Origin: Myxococcales bacterium
GTDB taxonomy: Bacteria; Myxococcota_A; UBA9042
Assembly: GCA_023954815.1 (NCBI GenBank)
Contig: JAGSHB010000011.1
Coordinates: 1-64,000 of the forward strand
Direction: 5' to 3'
DNA: 64,000 nt
Position numbers and translations under genes: made by a program. Shown one piece after another: positions 26,653-34,773 of this stretch. The notes under the pieces were generated by a model. That model did not search any database. It saw only the letters and a program-made list of their open reading frames with translations, and was not told the origin of the DNA. Every line of letters begins with the position of its first letter. The first letter of the stretch is position 1.

Positions 26653-28290
26653 CTAAGGCTGCACGCGAGCGTCGACCTTGAAATTGGGCGACGGCTCGGG
26701 TGTTTGGTTACTCAAAATGACCGCGGTTGCGACGCCGCCAGCGACGACTGCACCGAGTGCTGTCCAGAACCACCAGGTCTTGACGATGCTCTTGTCCTGA
26801 TCGGTGTTCTTCAGCAGGCCGGCGTAGGGATCAGTCTTGGGCTTGGTCGCTGGGCCGTATGTCGGCGCGGTTGGACGAACGCTCGGGCTCACCGGTTTTT
26901 TTGCTGGCGTGCCCGAGCCCGCAGTCGTGCTTGGCGGTGTGGTGCTCGGCGGCGTGGTGCTCGGCGGCGTGGTGCTTGGCCGCGTGGTTGGCGTGGTTGT
27001 CGCCAGCGGCGGTGGTGTACGAACAATGGCAGGTGCGCCCGCGGCTGCGCGTGTTTTGGTGTAGACTGCGGGCTGCGCAACCACCTCTTTCTTGGATGGG
27101 AACGCCTGGATCGCACGGCGGATATGCCCCTCGGCCTCGAGGATCTTCATCTGCATGTTGCTGAGGTTGCTGTTGAAGGGCACCATGTCCAACGCTGCGA
27201 ACTTCTTCGCCTTGCTGTCAAAAAGGAACATGTGCAGCTCTAACCCGCGCACATTCTTCGACACCACCGCATACAACAGGTAGCGCGCCTGAATCTGGCG
27301 GCTGAACATCAGCGAGTAGTTGCGGACTCGACGGGTATGAAAGCCGCCCTTTTGCGCGAATGGCGCGATCTTCGACAGCTGCACCGACACATGAATGTTG
27401 TGCTTCGGGTTGGGCATCATCTCCAGACGCGCGTTAACCGAAATACGCCGACCACGGACCGTGAAGGACTTACCCCACGGCTCCGCTTCCTTGTGGCGTA
27501 CCTGAACGTAGTGCGTGCCTGCGTCGAGGTCCTTGCTGACCGCAGGTGCGGAGCCCAGCTTGACGCCGTCTACATAGACCTCGGCGCCGGGCGTCTTGCA
27601 CTCGACCTGAATCGTACCTTTCTTCCGCTTCGCCAACCGACCACGAACGACCGTGAGCAGCTTGTGCATCTTCTTCTGGCCGCGATTGGTCACGAGCGTT
27701 GGCTGCAGCACAACGGCCTTGGTCAACAAGGTCGCCGCAGAACCACGCTTGCCCAACATGAGTTGCGCTTGGCTAGCGCGGGCATAGGCGTCCACAAGTT
27801 TGGTGAAGTCGACCAACTCCACAAAGTAGCGCTCATACCGCTTGATGGCGGCGCTGAGTAGCTTGGCCGCCGTCTTCAGGTTCTTCTTTTCGTCAATCAT
27901 CACGCGGGCAGCGAGCAGCGCTTGGTCTGCCTTGGCGAGATTCTTGGTGGCCTTGTTGGAGCGCTGCGTCGCGCGGGCTGAGCGCACGAACTTCGGCCGA
28001 CCGGACTTCACCACCGACTGCGGCGTGAGCTGGACGACGCTGCCGGCTTCGATCATGGCGCGCAAATATTCTTCAATCCGGGCCGTTGCGACGGTACCGA
28101 CACCGTCACGTCGCGCCAGGGCGATGATTGCGAGTTGGTCCTTGCCAGCCATCTGGGCAAAGGCTTGGCCAGAGACAAAGTCGATGCCAATCGGTCGCAA
28201 CGACACTGGGGCTACCAGGGTCGTGAACGCGAAACTCACCAACGCTATCCAGGCTAGGGTACGCGACCACATGCTGTGGGCAGGGTTCAC
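26653..28290 (-). CDS. PEGA-domain envelope protein with C-terminal transmembrane segment
   Basis: A 545-residue exported protein. A signal peptide (about 1-46, ending GQAFAQ) is followed by a helical, TPR-like region (100-215), then a PEGA domain at about 220-290 (GAEVYVDGVKLGSAP, GTHYVQVRHKEAEPWGK) and a beta-rich part. A Thr/Pro linker (residues of about 425-480) contains TTPPS units encoded by 15-bp repeats. A hydrophobic helix lies near the C-terminus (WWFWTALGAVVAGGVATAVI). PEGA domains are surface-layer-like beta folds. The start is GTG at 28290 with AAGGAGG six bases upstream. A shorter relative, with the same TPR-plus-PEGA core, is encoded at 56178-57380. It sits 12 bp before the kelch gene. 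Confidence 0.8.
   Translation of the reverse strand: MNPAHSMWSRTLAWIALVSFAFTTLVAPVSLRPIGIDFVSGQAFAQMAGKDQLAIIALARRDGVGTVATARIEEYLRAMIEAGSVVQLTPQSVVKSGRPKFVRSARATQRSNKATKNLAKADQALLAARVMIDEKKNLKTAAKLLSAAIKRYERYFVELVDFTKLVDAYARASQAQLMLGKRGSAATLLTKAVVLQPTLVTNRGQKKMHKLLTVVRGRLAKRKKGTIQVECKTPGAEVYVDGVKLGSAPAVSKDLDAGTHYVQVRHKEAEPWGKSFTVRGRRISVNARLEMMPNPKHNIHVSVQLSKIAPFAQKGGFHTRRVRNYSLMFSRQIQARYLLYAVVSKNVRGLELHMFLFDSKAKKFAALDMVPFNSNLSNMQMKILEAEGHIRRAIQAFPSKKEVVAQPAVYTKTRAAAGAPAIVRTPPPLATTTPTTRPSTTPPSTTPPSTTPPSTTAGSGTPAKKPVSPSVRPTAPTYGPATKPKTDPYAGLLKNTDQDKSIVKTWWFWTALGAVVAGGVATAVILSNQTPEPSPNFKVDARVQP
26924..26983 (-). repeat. 15-bp tandem repeat inside the PEGA gene
   Basis: Four direct 15-bp units, two of them identical (GTGGTGCTCGGCGGC on the plus strand), encode consecutive TTPPS-like pentapeptides. 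In-frame gain or loss of units would change linker length without breaking the frame. Confidence 0.7.
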
Positions 28291-28296
28291 TTGCCG

Positions 28297-28303
28297 CCTC
28301 CTT
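28297..28303 (-). promoter_or_regulatory. Ribosome binding site deciding the GTG start of the PEGA gene
   Basis: AAGGAGG, six bases before the GTG at 28290. The 116-bp gap upstream (28291-28406) also holds TATATA on the minus strand near 28360 without a good -35, so a secondary promoter is possible. Confidence 0.5.
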
Positions 28304-28406
28304 TCGCTCGCGCCCCTGGACCGCTGTGGTCAGGCCGTGCGCGCTGCGGGCGCGGGTATATAGCAGAATTTGCACGCAATGGAATCGAAATGTCCTGCTG
28401 TCCCGA

Positions 28407-29333
28407 TCACTTGCCGGGGCGTGGAGGCCGCACTCGCACTTTTTTGCCCGGTTTTCCGGGCTGCTTTGGCGACGCGCTCCCGCGATCTCGCTGTGCGATG
28501 GGCGACGGTGACTTGCGGGCAACTACCGCGATTCCGGCGGGTACGCGCACCGCGCTGCGAACGCTTGCCTTCGCCCCGCCCCATGCCAGATCGAGCATCG
28601 TCGACGATCCGCCGTCGAGATTGAGCGCGCCCTTGAGCCCCAACCCTCGCTGACCGTGGGGCCGAGCGAGGAAATTCGCGAAGTCTTGTAAACCGACAAC
28701 GCCGGACGTGACGACGACGTAGACGTGGCCCTTCGCGTCAAAGCCGAGAGCTGTACGGCGGGCGAGGCCCGGTTTGAACTGCAAAGGCGCGCCATCGACA
28801 ACCAGTCGAGGACCGCACTCCGCGGCAAAATCCAGTCCTTCAGGCTCTTGCCACTGACGGGCGTGCTGCAACCCTGGGCCATCAGCGGCGATCGTGAAGA
28901 CGCCATGATCCACACGCCGCAGACGAGACAGCTGTTTGCCCGCCGAGACCATGAGGCCGAGCGGCTTGAACTTGGGGTCGAAGTAGATGCCGTTGATGGC
29001 TGCGGCCGCATTGCGTGCCTGGCGGAACTCACCTGCGTCACCGAGTTGGCCGCCGAGCTCTCGCGCCGCGACGTGCCGCAGCGCCCAAGACGAAGGATCA
29101 AGCCGTAAAATGTGGGTGGTGACAGGAGGGCCTTCGCCATAACCGGCAGCAACTTTGGCGTATTTCAGACCCGTGGCCAACGAGCGCAGCGAGACGTATT
29201 CGGCCGTTTCACTCTTCACGCATCCGGCTAGCACGGACAACGAGCAGATGAGCCCGAGCGACACGATCGACCGGGGCAACCCGCGTGTGATCGTTCCATG
29301 GGGCAGCCCGCGATTCGCTCGCCGGTCGTCCAT
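28407..29333 (-). CDS. Phosphodiester glycosidase (NAGPA-domain) lipoprotein
   Basis: A 308-residue lipoprotein with lipobox LAGC (Cys38). The family's signature NLDGGSSTML is near residues 239-248, with the preceding AINGIYFD and GPRLVVDG blocks in the right order for the phosphodiester glycosidase family (the domain of uncovering enzyme and of several bacterial exopolysaccharide proteins). The predicted activity is hydrolysis of a sugar phosphodiester in cell-wall or surface glycan. The C-terminal 35 residues are basic and Pro-rich. Its ATG directly follows the TAG of the upstream fusion gene (TAGATG), with no intervening base, so translation is very likely coupled. Confidence 0.85.
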   Translation of the reverse strand: MDDRRANRGLPHGTITRGLPRSIVSLGLICSLSVLAGCVKSETAEYVSLRSLATGLKYAKVAAGYGEGPPVTTHILRLDPSSWALRHVAARELGGQLGDAGEFRQARNAAAAINGIYFDPKFKPLGLMVSAGKQLSRLRRVDHGVFTIAADGPGLQHARQWQEPEGLDFAAECGPRLVVDGAPLQFKPGLARRTALGFDAKGHVYVVVTSGVVGLQDFANFLARPHGQRGLGLKGALNLDGGSSTMLDLAWGGAKASVRSAVRVPAGIAVVARKSPSPIAQRDRGSASPKQPGKPGKKVRVRPPRPGK

Positions 29334-31865
29334 CTAGAGCAGGCTGAGGATCTTCTGCTTGAGAGGCTCAGCGTCCTCTTCCGGCTTAAATCCGGTGTGG
29401 TAGTAGACGATCTTGCCGCTCTTATCGATGAGGAAGCTCGCGGGCATTGAGTAGACCATCATCTTGCCCATCAACACGGAGTCTGGGTCCGTGATGACCG
29501 GGAAGTTGGCACCGAACTTCTTAGCGAACTCCAGGCTTGGATCCGGCGTGTTGTCGACACCGATCGAGATGACCTGGAAGCCCTTTGAGCCCAGCTCTTT
29601 TTGGTAGCGAACCAAGTAGGGGAACTCTTTCTTGCACGGGCCGCACCACGATGCGAAGTAGTTCACCAACGTGACCTTGCCCTTGAACTTGGACGTGTCG
29701 ATGGTCTTGCCGTCGCTCGACTTGGCGACGAACTTCGGCATCATTTGGCCCTTCATGGTCTCGATGACCGGACGGAGGTTCGACGCGGACACGGAGGCGC
29801 TCTTGACGTTACTATCGGCGCAGCAGCGGAAGCCCGTTGTGTGGTTGCGACGGCCAATTCCTGCCGAGAACGCGCGCTGATTGCACGCGGCGCGCTCAGT
29901 GCTGGATGCGTGCCCACCCATGAGCGTTGCCTTGTCTTTGGCGCCGCCGACCCACTCGCTGATATTGCCCGAGAGATCGAAAATGGCGCTCGCGGTGCGG
30001 CACTCCTTCTTCGAACCGGCCGCAATGGCGTTGCCGTGGTACTTGTCGCCCTGATCGTTGCAGGTGCCAGCCGAGTAGAACTTGCCGTAGGGGTACATCG
30101 ACCCCTCGACCGCGTCGTCGCCGAACATGCCGTTGTTGTTGTTGTCGACCGCTGGCGCGCCGGCGCAGGCCGTGACCCACTCCTGCTCGGTGCACATGCG
30201 CTTTCCAGCCTTTTCACAAGCGCTCTTGGCGTCGAGCCAACTCACCCGTGCGGGTACGGCGCCAGGCTTGCTGACAGCCTTGCCGCCCTTGTCGATGCTA
30301 CCTTCGTAGGCGTCCATATAGAACGTCTTGCCGCCGGCGTTGGGCACGGCGATCATGGAGGTGCCGTCCGATACCGCCGCCATCTTCTTAGGTGCGCCGC
30401 CGGCGACCTTGCCGCCCGATTCGGCTGCCTTCAGCGCCTCGTCGATGTGGTACTTGAAGATCGCTTTGGAGCCTGAACCCGTCACGAGTCGGCCGTTGAT
30501 GTACGTCCTGGGTGTGCCCCAAATGCCGGCCTTGTAGGCGACGGTGATGTCGTCTTTGATCGCCTGCTTGGTCTTGGGATCTTTCATGCAGATCCGGAAC
30601 TTGGTCATGTCCAGCTTGAGCTTCTGGGCGTACTTGTCCAGGTGGAACTCGGCCAGGGCCTGCTGGTTGGCGTACAATTCGTCGTGCATCTCCCAGAACT
30701 TACCCTGGCGACCGGCGCAACGTCCGGCCCAAGCCGCTTCGCATGCGTTCGGGTGCTTGTCGTAGCCCGACATCTGGGGGTTGCAGCGCCCGTTCATCGG
30801 GAAGTTCTTCATGATGAAGCGCACCGACTTGCCCTCGTAGGCTTTCATCACACCGTCGAGGGTGAGCGCCAAGTAGCGGCAGTACGAGCACTGGAAGTCG
30901 GCGACCTTGATGACCGTGACCTTGGCATCGCGCGGGCCGTGAACGAATTCACAATCCTCGTCGATGGGCCACTGCACCTCTGTCCAGCCGTCTTCCTTCG
31001 TCTTCTTGCCACCGATCTTGGCAGCGCGAGGGTCGATGTTCGGGCCATCGGCGCAGTCGCGGCCAGTCGGTACCTTGCGTGGCGGAGCCTTGACCGGCTC
31101 GGTGCCGCCCGCTGTATTGCCGCCGGTCGGCGGGGTGACAACGACAGGACCGGGGCCGCCGTCGGTCCCCTGAGGGCAAAACGGCAGGGCGGGGTTCTTC
31201 ACACACTCGAGAGCCTGCGCCTCCATGGATTTCAGCCATTGACCGGTGCCGATGTAGCCAGCCATGCCGACCACGACGAGCACCATCACCGCTTGACTCA
31301 CCGGTGCTTTGAAGGCCTTGATGGCGTCAATGCTAGTTGAAAATGCGTTGCCGATGCTCTTCGGGCCTTGGCTGATCGCCAGGAGGGTGCTGGCGATGGC
31401 CACGCCATACAGGCTGAGGCAGTACACGCAGAGGAAGCCGATCTTCTCGACCATGATGTAGCCCATGTACATCGCGTCGACGACGGTCAACACGGCGATC
31501 ATGGCGACGCCCGCCATCGCAATGCGGCCCTTTTCACGGGTCTCCTCGTCTGTAGAGGTGGTGCCTTGGATGCCCAGCCACGTCAGGAAAGCCATGGTGG
31601 CGTACGTTGGCAGGGCCCAAAAGGCGCTCGGCATACCAAACATCGTGCTGTAGTCAGACGTGTTGACCGCGTCGCAGTTGAGCTTGCCACCGAAGTTGCA
31701 GCTGGTGGACACGGCGAGTCCGGACTGCAGGGCTAGTTTATTGCGGACCAGATACAGCGCGATTCCGAGACCCACGGCGAGCACCGCCAAGAGGGCGTAA
31801 AGCAGGTTGGGGTTGTCGGGTAACCCTTTGTGCTCATTGGTGCTTGGTGCCTCTGCCTTGCTCAT
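29334..31865 (-). CDS. VKOR-DsbA-FGE-TlpA four-domain disulfide oxidoreductase fusion
   Basis: One 843-residue polypeptide with four recognisable modules. Residues of about 17-210: a VKOR-like membrane domain with loop cysteines Cys56/Cys64 and the redox pair CVYC at 146-149, plus hydrophobic helices. 235-270: a Pro/Gly linker. 295-485: a DsbA-like thioredoxin domain with CSYC at 326-329 and the cis-proline loop GTP at 450-452. 500-685: a formylglycine-generating-enzyme-like domain (EGSIDKGG, ACEKAGKRMCTEQEW, NISEWVGG, GFRCC). 705-843: a TlpA/ResA-type domain with WCGPC at 740-744 and SMPAS at 806-810. VKOR would reoxidise DsbA using quinone; TlpA-type domains usually reduce. VKOR-DsbA fusions are known; I do not know this four-part order. 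AGGAGA precedes the ATG at 31865. Confidence 0.9.
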   Translation of the reverse strand: MSKAEAPSTNEHKGLPDNPNLLYALLAVLAVGLGIALYLVRNKLALQSGLAVSTSCNFGGKLNCDAVNTSDYSTMFGMPSAFWALPTYATMAFLTWLGIQGTTSTDEETREKGRIAMAGVAMIAVLTVVDAMYMGYIMVEKIGFLCVYCLSLYGVAIASTLLAISQGPKSIGNAFSTSIDAIKAFKAPVSQAVMVLVVVGMAGYIGTGQWLKSMEAQALECVKNPALPFCPQGTDGGPGPVVVTPPTGGNTAGGTEPVKAPPRKVPTGRDCADGPNIDPRAAKIGGKKTKEDGWTEVQWPIDEDCEFVHGPRDAKVTVIKVADFQCSYCRYLALTLDGVMKAYEGKSVRFIMKNFPMNGRCNPQMSGYDKHPNACEAAWAGRCAGRQGKFWEMHDELYANQQALAEFHLDKYAQKLKLDMTKFRICMKDPKTKQAIKDDITVAYKAGIWGTPRTYINGRLVTGSGSKAIFKYHIDEALKAAESGGKVAGGAPKKMAAVSDGTSMIAVPNAGGKTFYMDAYEGSIDKGGKAVSKPGAVPARVSWLDAKSACEKAGKRMCTEQEWVTACAGAPAVDNNNNGMFGDDAVEGSMYPYGKFYSAGTCNDQGDKYHGNAIAAGSKKECRTASAIFDLSGNISEWVGGAKDKATLMGGHASSTERAACNQRAFSAGIGRRNHTTGFRCCADSNVKSASVSASNLRPVIETMKGQMMPKFVAKSSDGKTIDTSKFKGKVTLVNYFASWCGPCKKEFPYLVRYQKELGSKGFQVISIGVDNTPDPSLEFAKKFGANFPVITDPDSVLMGKMMVYSMPASFLIDKSGKIVYYHTGFKPEEDAEPLKQKILSLL

Positions 31866-32403
31866 GGCTCATCTCCTGTTGTGACTCAATTCCGCTGGCC
31901 GTGTGTTGAAGTGCGGGTGCCTCCACCTATGGGCTCGGGACGCCGCAATATAATTAGATGTGCCGGCAGTGCAACCGCATGGACAACTCCCCTGCACGTC
32001 TTGCTATTTCAAAGGTCAACTTTCCCGCACCACAGGGCCGTTTGGGGGCTACGAACGAACCAGGTTCCTCGCGCCCCTAGTTATTCCGCGGGACCCCAAC
32101 CTAGGTCGATGACAGGCACAAAGTTATCCACAGCCCGGAAAATCGGCCCAAAAGCGGTGGGTGCGCTGGATAAAAATGACGATAAATCAAGGTGATATGG
32201 ACGGCTGGTGGCGAGTTTTGCCGATCAGGGATATCCACAGTAGTAGCGATTCCGATCACTTACCACTCAGCGTTTGACCGCGCGCAGTCAGGGCCGCTAT
32301 CGCAAGGGAGTACAAGGCTACGGATGCCCCACGGCGACCGATCTTTTTCCCTATTTCCGCTCCCCACGTGTCATGGCACGTGCGCGAGCTCCGCTCGGAA
32401 AGC
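31866..32403. other. Divergent intergenic region, no gene seen
   Basis: 538 bp between the fusion gene (minus) and the DUF1287-like gene (plus), more AT-rich than its neighbours. I see a candidate minus-strand promoter (31947-31974) and one perfect TTATCCACA at 32124-32132 but no conserved reading frame or RNA fold. Confidence 0.5.
31947..31974 (-). promoter_or_regulatory. Candidate promoter of the 22-kb minus-strand run
   Basis: On the minus strand TTGCAC (31969-31974) and TATATT (31947-31952) are 16 bases apart, about 80 bases before the fusion gene's ATG. The -10 is good and the -35 weak. Pattern match only. Confidence 0.3.
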
Positions 32404-33249
32404 ATGTCAAACGGTCCCGTTTTAGGTCAGCGCCGCCGCCCCCGCTCAAGTCAGCGGCCAAAGCAGCTCTTTGTGCTCGCGCTCGTCATCGGCGGCGCCT
32501 ATCTGTGGGTCACCGAGATCGGTCAAGACCTAGACGGGCCACAGCGTTCGGTGACAAAACCGACGCGGTCGCTGGTGATCCGCCCTGCCGGTCCGAAGAA
32601 GGTCCGTTTGCCCTCACGCGGTCTGCGCGAGCCCGAGCCGATGGCCAGCTTTGATCCAGTCGCCCGGGCCTTGCTCGCCGCTGCCCGAGATCATGTCGCC
32701 CGCGGAGTCGTGCCGACGGTGGGGTCCGTACCGGATCTCAATGCGGTGAAGGGTTCCGGTACCGACTTGCTCGAACGTGCGCTGCACCAAGTGAATTTTC
32801 CGCTGCGCATGGCGGTCCTGCTGCATCGGTATCGGGATCCCAAGGCGTACGGCCTGCGCAATCGCCCTCACGCGAGCGAGGGTGAGCGTCGACGGGCACT
32901 GTCGGGCCGCAATACCAGCATCTTCTTGTCGCGGTTCGCCAAGTCTCTGCCGACGGAGTGGCGCATCGATGCCGCGGACAGCTACCTGCCCGGCGATTTG
33001 GTTGTTCTGACGAACAAGGGAAAGAAGCAGCGCCGTCAGATGCTGGCTATCGTCGGCGAGCGGACGGACAATCGCGGGGTGTCCTTGCTGTACACACTGG
33101 ATCCGAGGGACGCCAAGGCGCGGTCCAATCGCTCGCTCGCCGACTACGCGGTGCTGCATCACTACCGGCTACATCGCGCGGAGATCGACCGCATTCGCGC
33201 TGTCTTGCCCTTACCAGCAGCGCCGAAAGAACGCGGTACAACCCTGTAA
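32404..33249 (+). CDS. Degenerate DUF1287 (NlpC/P60-like) membrane-anchored protein
   Basis: A 281-residue protein with a basic N-terminus and a single hydrophobic segment (about 21-38: LFVLALVIGGAYLW), so probably membrane-anchored or exported. The remainder follows the DUF1287/YijF pattern: SGTDLLERAL, a middle block (NTSIFLSRFAKSLP), YLPGDLVVLTNKG, and a final HHYRLHR. In active members the first block has a cysteine before the TD pair and a histidine follows the GD block. Here those positions read GSG-TD and RRQML, so both look lost. The frame opens at a GTG at 32368; I prefer the ATG at 32404, preceded by GGAAAG. The family link is by motif order and is moderately secure. Confidence 0.6.
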   Translation: MSNGPVLGQRRRPRSSQRPKQLFVLALVIGGAYLWVTEIGQDLDGPQRSVTKPTRSLVIRPAGPKKVRLPSRGLREPEPMASFDPVARALLAAARDHVARGVVPTVGSVPDLNAVKGSGTDLLERALHQVNFPLRMAVLLHRYRDPKAYGLRNRPHASEGERRRALSGRNTSIFLSRFAKSLPTEWRIDAADSYLPGDLVVLTNKGKKQRRQMLAIVGERTDNRGVSLLYTLDPRDAKARSNRSLADYAVLHHYRLHRAEIDRIRAVLPLPAAPKERGTTL

Positions 33250-33318
33250 AATTGCGGTTGCGGGCGTGACCACCGGTTGGATCGACGTCGTGACCCGTTT
33301 TGTGTGAGTCTTCGGCAC

Positions 33319-34773
33319 ATGACCTGGGGCAGCCAACCACAATCAACGCAGCCAGACATCTGGACGCCATCGCGGTGCAACCAAGCCGTTCAGGAGCGGC
33401 TTCGTGGGCTTCGCGGGCTCCGTGTTCGCGGCGAGGTTAGTGGACCCAGGCTGTCACGCGGGCATCTCTATTTTGAGCTGAAGGACAGCGGTGCGCGGCT
33501 GCGTTGTACGGCCTGGCGTTCGACTGTCGAGCGCCAGCGTCTGAACTTGAAGGCTGGCCAGGAGATCATCTGTCACGGCTATATCGACCTGTGGGTTGCC
33601 GGCGGCGCCTATTCCTTGATCGTCACGCGTGTCGAAGTCGCAGGTGTTGGGGCGCGGTGGGCCGAGCTGCAGCGTCTCAAGGCGCAGCTGCAGTCTGAAG
33701 GCGTGTTTGCACGTAGCCGCCCCTTGCCGCCGCTTCCACGGTGCGTTGGCATTGTGACGGCCCGCACGGGCGCCGCGCTGCACGATATGCTGCGGGTGAT
33801 TCACGAACGCTATCCGGTTCGAGTCGTATTGGCGCCGGCCAAGGTTCAGGGTCAAGGCGCTGCGGAGAGCATCGCTGCGGCGGTTCATGCACTCGATAGC
33901 TCCGGGCTGTGCGACGTGTTGATCGTGGGCCGCGGCGGTGGGTCGATCGAAGACTTGTGGGCGTTCAATACCGAGCCAGTCGTCCGCGCGATCGTGGCCT
34001 GTCAGGCTGTGGTCGTCAGCGCGGTGGGCCATGAGACGGATACCCTGCTGTCGGACCATGCCGCCGATGTGCGCGCAGCGACCCCTAGTGTCGCCGCTGA
34101 GCTGGTCGTACCGCGCATGAGTGATCTGCGCTTTACGCTGCGCGACGCAGGGGCTCGGATGATGGGCGTGTTGCGGCGGCGTCTGCTGACTGAGCGCCGC
34201 CATCTCAAGCTTGTCGCCGAACGGCTTGGCGGCGGGGAGTCCTTGGTGGCTCGACGCCGGGAGCTGCTGGGCCGTTACCGGCTTCAAATGGCCGCCTCCC
34301 AGTCCGAAAGGTTGGCCAAGTTGCGTCGGCGTCTCGACGGTCTCAGCAAGCGGCTGCATCGCGCCCATCCGATTCGTCAGCTGGCCGAGCGTCGCAGGCG
34401 GCATGATGCAGCGTATGGCGCGCTGAAGACGGCGATTCATCAGCAACTCGGAGGGCAGAGCGCCGACCACGCTGCATTGCATGAGCGCCTGTTGCGTCTG
34501 GGCTCCAGCGGTCAAGTCACGACCAAGCATCGCGCCCAGTTGGAGCGCATGGTCACACTCCTCGGCGCGCTGAACCCGCGTGCCGCGTTGGGCCGCGGCT
34601 TTAGCATTGTGCGCGCAGCCGATACCGGTGCGCCGCTACGGGATGCGAGTGACGCAACCATCGGCCAACAGTTGTCGATCATTTTGGCTCGCGGCGCCCT
34701 CGGCGTGACGGTCGACCAGGTTCACAATGAGTCACAAGTTCCTGAGCAAACAGGATCGGAGTCTGCATCATGA
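33319..34773 (+). CDS. xseA: Exodeoxyribonuclease VII large subunit
   Basis: A 484-residue XseA. An N-terminal OB-fold (to about residue 100: EVSGPRLSRGHLYFELKD) is followed by the catalytic domain with GIVTARTGAALHDM and the hallmark VGRGGGSIEDLWAFN near residue 215. A long Arg-rich coiled-coil region comes next, and the C-terminal LNPRAALGRGFSIVR typical of the family. With XseB it degrades single-stranded DNA from both ends. No xseB follows. The start at 33319 removes a poorly conserved extension that would begin at a TTG. Its stop overlaps the next gene's ATG by four bases (ATGA). Confidence 0.95.
   Translation: MTWGSQPQSTQPDIWTPSRCNQAVQERLRGLRGLRVRGEVSGPRLSRGHLYFELKDSGARLRCTAWRSTVERQRLNLKAGQEIICHGYIDLWVAGGAYSLIVTRVEVAGVGARWAELQRLKAQLQSEGVFARSRPLPPLPRCVGIVTARTGAALHDMLRVIHERYPVRVVLAPAKVQGQGAAESIAAAVHALDSSGLCDVLIVGRGGGSIEDLWAFNTEPVVRAIVACQAVVVSAVGHETDTLLSDHAADVRAATPSVAAELVVPRMSDLRFTLRDAGARMMGVLRRRLLTERRHLKLVAERLGGGESLVARRRELLGRYRLQMAASQSERLAKLRRRLDGLSKRLHRAHPIRQLAERRRRHDAAYGALKTAIHQQLGGQSADHAALHERLLRLGSSGQVTTKHRAQLERMVTLLGALNPRAALGRGFSIVRAADTGAPLRDASDATIGQQLSIILARGALGVTVDQVHNESQVPEQTGSESAS

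Noticed and set aside
32124-32132. Perfect DnaA-box-like TTATCCACA in the 538-bp gap
   Set aside because: Only one clean copy is present, with no dnaA, dnaN or gidA nearby; a single 9-mer is expected by chance about once in a window of this size.
31830-32195. Open frame across the start of the fusion gene and the intergenic region
   Set aside because: No homology, no ribosome site, and it overlaps a well-supported start on the other strand.
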